DNA of 64,000 nt from Bernardetia sp. (lineage in GTDB: Bacteria; Bacteroidota; Bacteroidia; Cytophagales; Bernardetiaceae). Of this stretch, positions 59,571 through 64,000 are shown one piece after another. The DNA is taken from assembly GCF_020630935.1 (NCBI RefSeq), contig NZ_JAHDIG010000008.1:1-64000 (forward strand), read 5' to 3'. The notes beneath the pieces are model-generated. The model saw only the letters and a list, made by a program, of their open reading frames with translations, made no database searches and had not been told where the DNA came from. Position 1 is the first letter of the stretch; every line of letters begins with the position of its first letter. The translations under genes were made by a program, and so were the position numbers.

Positions 59571-61067
59571 TTAGACTGCTTCAATCATCTCTCCTACGAT
59601 TTTGGCAGAAGATAAAGCAAGAGGAATTCCTCCACCTGGGTGTACACTTCCACCACAAAAATAAAGTCCTTTTGTTTTGGAAAAATTAGCATGGCGAAGA
59701 AAAGCAGCATAACGATTATTACTACTATTTCCATACAATGAACCTCCCAAAGACGATGTTCTGAGTTCGATTTTTCGTGGGTCTAATATAGATTCTGAAA
59801 TGATATTTTCTTCAACATTTCGCATCAAAATGCGCTCTAGCTTTTTGATAATATCTTGCTTTGCTTTTTCTATCAAACTATCCCAGTCTTGCGAGCCGTC
59901 ATTGTGGGGTGCATTTATCATAACAAACCAGTTTTCACAGTCTTTTGGAGCATCTGTTTTGATATGCTTAGAGGAAATAAAAATGTAAATAGTTGGGTCT
60001 TGATAGAGTGTTTTACCACGAAAAAGGGCATTAAACTCTTTTTTGTAATCTTTAGTAAAGAAAATATTGTGTAAATCTAGTTCTTTATACTCGGCATTCA
60101 TTCCCCAGTAAAAAATAAGGGCAGAAGAAGATTTTTGCTGTTGTAATAGAAACTCTGGTGCTTTTTCGTTTGGTAATAACTTCCTGTAAGTATGAACAAT
60201 ATCCATATTCGAAACCACTACATCAAAATCTAAGTTTTCAGAATTTACATTTTCGGATTTAGAATCTTTTACTTTTATACCTGTTACTTTATTATTTGAT
60301 TTATCAATCAGAATTTCCTCTACTTTTTTATTGAAATGATATTTCACTCCCAAATCTTGCCCTAGCTTCACAAGACTTTTTGTAATATCATACATTCCAC
60401 CAGTGGGCAAAAATGCACCTTTGTTAAACTCTAAATGAGGAATTACATTGAGAAGTGCAGGAGCAACATACGGCGAAGAACCGTTGTAGGTTGCATAACG
60501 ATTGAAAAGTTGAATGGTTTTTTCTTTCTCAAACTTAGAACGATTTGCTTCATTCATCGTCTTGAAAAGCTCTAATTTCCAAATCTGTGAGACGGCTTTA
60601 AGGGCAGTTTTATTAAAAAAAGTTTCTGCTTTGTGAAGCGAGCGAGTGAGAAAAAGGTCTGCCGTCAAATCATATTTTTCTTTACTGTTTTTGAGGAATT
60701 GCAATACGTTTTCTTTGGGTTCACCAATTTTTTCTTCTAACTGCTTTGCAAACTCTTCTATATCTGCACTAGCTTCTAGTTTTGTGCCATCTTCCCAAAA
60801 ATATTTATTGATAGTGTCTAGTTTTTCATAAGAAAAATAATCTTCTACTTTTTTTCCAGACTTCAAAATCAGCTCTTCTACTCGTTCTGGCAGCGTAAAA
60901 AGAGAAGGTCCAGCATCGTAACGAAATCCATCTTTCCAAAACTCTGATAATTTTCCTCCTGCGTAGCTATTGGCTTCAAAAACTTCTACTTTATATCCTT
61001 TGTTGGCTAAATGAATGGCTGTTCCTATTCCTGCAATTCCTGCTCCGATAATGGCTGCTTTTCTCAT
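59571..61067 (-). CDS. crtD: carotenoid desaturase, CrtD-like (CrtI family)
   Basis: A 498-residue FAD-dependent desaturase. Dinucleotide-binding motif IGAGIAGIGTAIHLANKGYKVEVFEA at 7-32, substrate region FRYDAGPSLFTLP, LFNRYATYNGSSPY, TGGMYDITKSL, and the C-terminal SSLGGSLYGNSSN and GGSVHPGGGIPLALSSAKIV. The TSSxxGSLYG part resembles 1-hydroxycarotenoid 3,4-desaturase (CrtD) more than phytoene desaturase, but CrtI cannot be excluded. With CrtW at 42 kb it would make a flexixanthin-type pigment. Confidence 0.78.
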   Translation of the reverse strand: MRKAAIIGAGIAGIGTAIHLANKGYKVEVFEANSYAGGKLSEFWKDGFRYDAGPSLFTLPERVEELILKSGKKVEDYFSYEKLDTINKYFWEDGTKLEASADIEEFAKQLEEKIGEPKENVLQFLKNSKEKYDLTADLFLTRSLHKAETFFNKTALKAVSQIWKLELFKTMNEANRSKFEKEKTIQLFNRYATYNGSSPYVAPALLNVIPHLEFNKGAFLPTGGMYDITKSLVKLGQDLGVKYHFNKKVEEILIDKSNNKVTGIKVKDSKSENVNSENLDFDVVVSNMDIVHTYRKLLPNEKAPEFLLQQQKSSSALIFYWGMNAEYKELDLHNIFFTKDYKKEFNALFRGKTLYQDPTIYIFISSKHIKTDAPKDCENWFVMINAPHNDGSQDWDSLIEKAKQDIIKKLERILMRNVEENIISESILDPRKIELRTSSLGGSLYGNSSNNRYAAFLRHANFSKTKGLYFCGGSVHPGGGIPLALSSAKIVGEMIEAV

Positions 61068-61154
61068 TAAAATATAACTTAATTCTGTAAAAATGGTCTA
61101 TTGTTTTCTACCTAATTACAAAATTAAGTTTTATGTTTTAATCCTATTGTTATT

Positions 61155-61592
61155 TTATTCGTTTTCAGCTAATTCTTTTAGTTTTTGATTCATCAGTTCA
61201 AAACCAGTTCGTGTATTTTTGTCTAGCTGACTTTTGAAAATAGGAACAAATAAGCCTTTGAAGTTTTCACTTTGAACAAATGTAGTTGTACCATCTTGAT
61301 TATCGATGAGCTTAAAACGGTGTTCTCCATCAAACAAACCTTTAAATAATAAATGTCCTAACCAAACAAATTCTTTATTTTCATCAAAAACAAGAACCTT
61401 TGGTGTAAAACTCATTAAATTAGAATTAGGAGGTTGAATTTTAGCTATTATTTTATTTCCTACTTTTGGCGTTCCTTCTATAGATTTTATAAATGGATTC
61501 CAATTTGGATAATTTTTAAAGTCTGTCAGAATTGACCAAATTTTTTGAGGTGTACTTTGAATATTGATAGAAGTCTGAATTTGATAAGCCAT
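61155..61592 (-). CDS. SRPBCC (START-like) domain protein
   Basis: About 145 residues from the ATG at 61592; the upstream open frame begins at a TTG and is not preferred. Pattern TSINIQSTPQKIWSILTDFKNYPNWNPFIKSIEG, then EFVWLGHLLFKGLFDGEHRF and the last helix GFELMNQKLKELAE, matches the SRPBCC polyketide-cyclase-like fold that binds hydrophobic ligands. Function unknown. It lies between crtD and a Crp-type regulator. Confidence 0.8.
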   Translation of the reverse strand: MAYQIQTSINIQSTPQKIWSILTDFKNYPNWNPFIKSIEGTPKVGNKIIAKIQPPNSNLMSFTPKVLVFDENKEFVWLGHLLFKGLFDGEHRFKLIDNQDGTTTFVQSENFKGLFVPIFKSQLDKNTRTGFELMNQKLKELAENE

Positions 61593-61702
61593 AATTGAGT
61601 ATTGATTTAAATGATATTTGAACAATACAAATATCAAGTTTCTTATCAATCTACTTCTTGACCTATATCAAGAAAATATTTTCATACATTTTGTATGATA
61701 AG

Positions 61703-62290
61703 CTAAACCTCCAGTTGTTTTCTTCTAATTCTGCTTAACGTTTCTGGACTCATTCCTAAAAGAGACGCAATGTATTGCAATGGAACTTGATTAAAAACTT
61801 CTTGATTCATTTTGAAATATGCATTATACCTTTCTTCTGCACTCATAGAAAGATGACTATACACTCTATTTTCTAATATTTCAAAGCATTTGACAATAAA
61901 CATTTTTTCAAATTCAAACCATTTGGGCTCAATAGTTTCAATCATTTTGTATTTCCTTTTTGTGATCAGATAAATATCTGTATTTACTAAAGCCTGTATA
62001 TTCCAGCGAGACTTTCCTTCCAATTTGAAAAATGAAATATCTGTTACAAAATAGCCTTTAGTGGAAATCCATTGTGTAACTTCTCTATCATCTTTGAGGG
62101 CATAAATTCTTAATAAACCGTTCTTGATAAAACAGAGCGTATTACAATGTTGATTTTCTCTAAGAAAAAAGTCTCCTTTTCTAAGTTCTACTTTTTCAAA
62201 CAAATCACTTACTTTTTCAAGACTTTGAGCTTGATTAATACCAAAATACGATGAAATATAAGTTTGTAACTCTAAAGAAGACTTTTTCAT
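61703..62290 (-). CDS. Crp/Fnr-family transcriptional regulator
   Basis: A 195-residue regulator. The cyclic-nucleotide-binding-like beta barrel (about 20-130) has RKGDFFLRENQHCNTLCFIKNGLLRIY, and the C-terminal helix-turn-helix reads VPLQYIASLLGMSPETLSRIRRK. The family usually responds to a small molecule; no Fe-S Cys set is present. The gene points toward the SRPBCC and crtD genes across short gaps. Confidence 0.87.
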   Translation of the reverse strand: MKKSSLELQTYISSYFGINQAQSLEKVSDLFEKVELRKGDFFLRENQHCNTLCFIKNGLLRIYALKDDREVTQWISTKGYFVTDISFFKLEGKSRWNIQALVNTDIYLITKRKYKMIETIEPKWFEFEKMFIVKCFEILENRVYSHLSMSAEERYNAYFKMNQEVFNQVPLQYIASLLGMSPETLSRIRRKQLEV

Positions 62291-62333
62291 TTTAAAAGAT
62301 TAAATATTGTTTCGCTTATACTTAAAAACACAA

Positions 62334-62390
62334 TTTCTACAACTGCTCCAATTCATACTCAAACCCACTAAGGAGAAGTAGAAAGTGACA
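62334..62390 (-). pseudogene. duplicated 3' end of nadE
   Basis: On the minus strand this fragment ends FLLLLSGFEYELEQL before TAG at 62337-62339. The intact nadE at 63669 ends FPILSSGFEYELEQL before TAG. The last nine residues are the same, while most base differences are at third codon positions, so the fragment comes from a coding nadE relative and not from a recent exact copy. Similarity stops near 62390. It has no other nadE sequence. Confidence 0.7.
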
Positions 62391-62435
62391 CTTTATTAGT
62401 TCACACTCTAAATATAAAAACAAATATATCTGTTC

Positions 62436-62626
62436 TATTTACGTTTCAAGACCCTGTAGTCGCAGTTATTTTCTGCATTATATTCAATTTTATGTTCCGA
62501 CAAAAGCCTTGCTATGATTTTTCTAGTTTCAGCTTCATCAAACCCTAGTGTTTCTCCAAGGTCAATTTCATTTAGTTTTCCTTTATTGAGTTTTAACGCT
62601 TGATAGTATTTTTCTTTATTTTCTAT
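62436..62626 (-). pseudogene. frameshifted small winged-helix-like gene
   Basis: Just past the methyltransferase stop the minus strand encodes ENKEKYYQALKLNKGKLNEI, DLGETLGFDEAETRK, then, after a change of frame near 62517-62522 (a run of four A where five would restore the frame), IIARLLSEHKIEYNAENNC and DYRVLKRK to TAG at 62436. Together this is a typical 60-residue helix-turn-helix protein. There is no ATG, only ATA at the expected start (62624-62626). It appears dead unless the run was misread. Confidence 0.55.
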
Positions 62627-62635
62627 TTTTGTGAT

Positions 62636-63457
62636 TTATTTTTGAGTGGCTATCATTATATGTGGACTAAAAGATAGGAGTTCAAAATTATTTTCAGTAA
62701 GATGTAGAAGTTCCATAAGAGTTTTTCTAGTATCTGTCTTACCAAGATTAGAAAAGAAATTTTTATCTAACCAAATCATTCCCTCAACAGCGTACATATC
62801 TAGAAAATTAAGTCCTTCGCTTACGAATTCTTCTTTAAGAAGGTTAGGTGTATGATAAAATGCTTCTGTCAAAAGCCAAGGAAAATCTGCTGGAGGATTA
62901 TGGATTCCATTAGTGAGTTCTTCCTTACACATTTCAAAAAAGGCTCTTTTATGAAGCAGTCCATTCAGAAGTCCTACTAAAGTTGATGCTGTGTGATTAA
63001 TAGCAAAACCGATTATAATTCCGTTGTTTTTGGAGATACGTTTGGCTTCTTGTATAGCTTTTTCTCGTTCCTCTTTTTTTTGTAGGTGATACAGAGGGCC
63101 ATGCAGAATTACAACATCTGCAAAACCTGTTGGGAAGTCTAATTGTGTTGCTTCACTTTTATAAACGGAAAATTTATTTTTCAGCCTACTAGCTCTTTGT
63201 TTTGCTATTCTTAAATGTTTGGGAATCGGCTCTACCATGTGAACCTCATGTCCTTTTTTAGAAAGCCATTCAGCATATTTTCCTGTTCCTCCACCTACAT
63301 CTACTATTTTTATTGACTTGTTAGGAAGGTATTTTTCTATTAGAAACCTAACTCGTTCAAATTCGAAAATACCCATTCCCTTTTCAAGGCGAGTTTCTTC
63401 TGAGGCTTTGTTATAAAAGTCTTCTAGTTGCTTACTTATCAGTTGTTTATTATTCAT
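62636..63457 (-). CDS. class I SAM-dependent methyltransferase
   Basis: A 273-residue enzyme. The SAM-binding motif I is VDVGGGTGKYAEWLSKKG, followed by the acidic end of strand 2 (VHMVEPIPKHLRIAK), KSEATQLDF and VVILHGPLYHL. The C-terminal half is the substrate side and is not recognised. It is the only intact gene of an islet between two copies of the nadE 3' end, and a broken gene lies directly behind it. Confidence 0.82.
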   Translation of the reverse strand: MNNKQLISKQLEDFYNKASEETRLEKGMGIFEFERVRFLIEKYLPNKSIKIVDVGGGTGKYAEWLSKKGHEVHMVEPIPKHLRIAKQRASRLKNKFSVYKSEATQLDFPTGFADVVILHGPLYHLQKKEEREKAIQEAKRISKNNGIIIGFAINHTASTLVGLLNGLLHKRAFFEMCKEELTNGIHNPPADFPWLLTEAFYHTPNLLKEEFVSEGLNFLDMYAVEGMIWLDKNFFSNLGKTDTRKTLMELLHLTENNFELLSFSPHIMIATQK

Positions 63458-63668
63458 AAATTTACCCTTGTCATAATTCTCTGTTTTATAAGCGAGAGAA
63501 AAACGACTAATTTTCGATTGAAAAATTATAGAAAAAAGAGCATAAACATCTGCACATCAAAAAAAGATTATTTTAATGGTTTGGTAATGGCTAACCAATG
63601 TGGTCTTTTTGGAAAGACGCAGATGCTATGTTATGAATAATCTAACAGACTGCTAATATAGGTATTTT
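63458..63668. other. gap upstream of the methyltransferase gene
   Basis: This spacer next to nadE contains an inverted repeat, CATCTGC near 63549 and GCAGATG near 63619, and a small TTGGT/ACCAA hairpin near 63583-63599. It lies at the presumed junction of the islet. No ORF is supported. Confidence 0.35.
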
Positions 63669-64000
63669 CTACAACTGCTCCAACTCATATTCAAATCCAC
63701 TAGAGAGAATTGGAAAACGACACCACGTTTTTGGGTCAAGGTTTTTGTCATCTAAATGAAATGATGGCGCATAGCGTTCTCGTTTCCATTGGTTTCTACT
63801 CCACAGTCTAAAGAATTTGATTGTCCATTCTTTTAATTTTTGCTCATCGTATTGTTTAAATTTAGTTTTCATGAGTTTCAAACAATCGGCAGGAGATTTT
63901 TTATCTCTGATGGCAGCCTCCTCAATAGCATCTAATAAATCATAAGGCATTAAGTCGTCTTCATCAGTTTGTTTGTTTTCTAGTGGACGAAGTTCGGCTG
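63669..64000 (-). CDS. nadE: glutamine-dependent NAD+ synthetase, C-terminal part
   Basis: The minus-strand frame is open to the window edge, reading LRPLENKQTDEDDLMPYDLL, then FRLWSRNQWKRERYAPSFHLD, DPKTWCRF and the end GFEYELEQL. This is the C-terminal region of NadE, which makes NAD+ from deamido-NAD+ with ammonia from glutamine. Only about 110 residues are inside the window. Its 3' end is duplicated at 62334-62390. Confidence 0.87.
   Translation of the reverse strand, partial: AELRPLENKQTDEDDLMPYDLLDAIEEAAIRDKKSPADCLKLMKTKFKQYDEQKLKEWTIKFFRLWSRNQWKRERYAPSFHLDDKNLDPKTWCRFPILSSGFEYELEQL

Noticed and set aside
63549-63626. CATCTGC/GCAGATG inverted repeat as islet end
   Set aside because: Only 7 bp with a 63-nt spacing; no second copy near the other junction.
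1-64000. CRISPR array, tRNA, rRNA or prophage
   Set aside because: I found no regularly spaced direct repeats, cloverleaf-like sequences, ribosomal RNA or phage structural genes by reading the window.

Overview
The window is AT-rich DNA from a Bacteroidota chromosome, most likely of order Cytophagales near Flexibacter/Bernardetia. I infer this from the families present: a TonB-dependent receptor with a carboxypeptidase-like N-terminal domain, Reg_prop/Y_Y_Y and PP2C signalling proteins, the Bacteroidota citrulline hydrolase CtlX, a small exosortase, a beta-carotene ketolase plus a CrtD-like desaturase (the flexixanthin type of pigment), short Crp/Fnr regulators, and -7 elements of the TAnnTTTG type. 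I saw no rRNA, tRNA, CRISPR array, riboswitch or prophage.

Layout. 0-10 kb: a TspO-like membrane protein, an omega-amidase, an OmpA protein, two small envelope proteins (one globin-like), an MltD-type murein hydrolase, a response regulator/PP2C phosphatase, a DUF3137 protein and an FtsB/DivIC-like protein. 10-25 kb: a giant beta-propeller/PP2C sensor, a membrane-bound winged-helix protein, a lipoprotein, an exported TPR-CHAT protease-like protein, a TonB receptor, and a MarR-exosortase gene pair. 25-46 kb: a PcfJ-like protein, an RluB-type pseudouridine synthase, ScpB, LolA, the NAD(P)HX repair enzyme, a B12-type radical SAM protein, an amine oxidase, the Prc protease, CrtW, WaaA, an alpha/beta hydrolase and an EF-hand protein. 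46-64 kb: CoaBC, DinB, an MBOAT/SGNH acyl-transfer pair, an IS110-family element, two arginine-deiminase-fold enzymes, a tandem pair of zinc-ribbon/RING-like membrane proteins, RecX, a TRAP binding lipoprotein, CrtD, a Crp regulator, a methyltransferase islet and the 3' part of nadE.

How the genes fit together. Most are housekeeping or envelope functions in short operons (omega-amidase/OmpA; MarR/exosortase; hydrolase/waaA; coaBC/unknown/dinB; MBOAT/SGNH; DDAH-like/ctlX; STAS-like/TRAP). Two proteins share a PP2C output module and could feed a partner-switching pathway. CrtW and CrtD lie 17 kb apart but would act on the same carotenoid.

The unusual content is mostly outside genes. (1) A dispersed family of intergenic hairpins is modular: a variable hairpin sits beside a conserved CGTTGTTGGT/ACCAAC hairpin, and stems vary while staying complementary. 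(2) An IS110 element has a long left end that repeats both halves of its apparent 14-bp target, as expected for a bridge/seek RNA. (3) A 1.3-kb methyltransferase islet is bounded by nadE's 3' end and a diverged second copy of that end. (4) There is a 150-bp palindromic MITE-like element. (5) Two broken genes are present: an S41 protease tail and a frameshifted small winged-helix gene.
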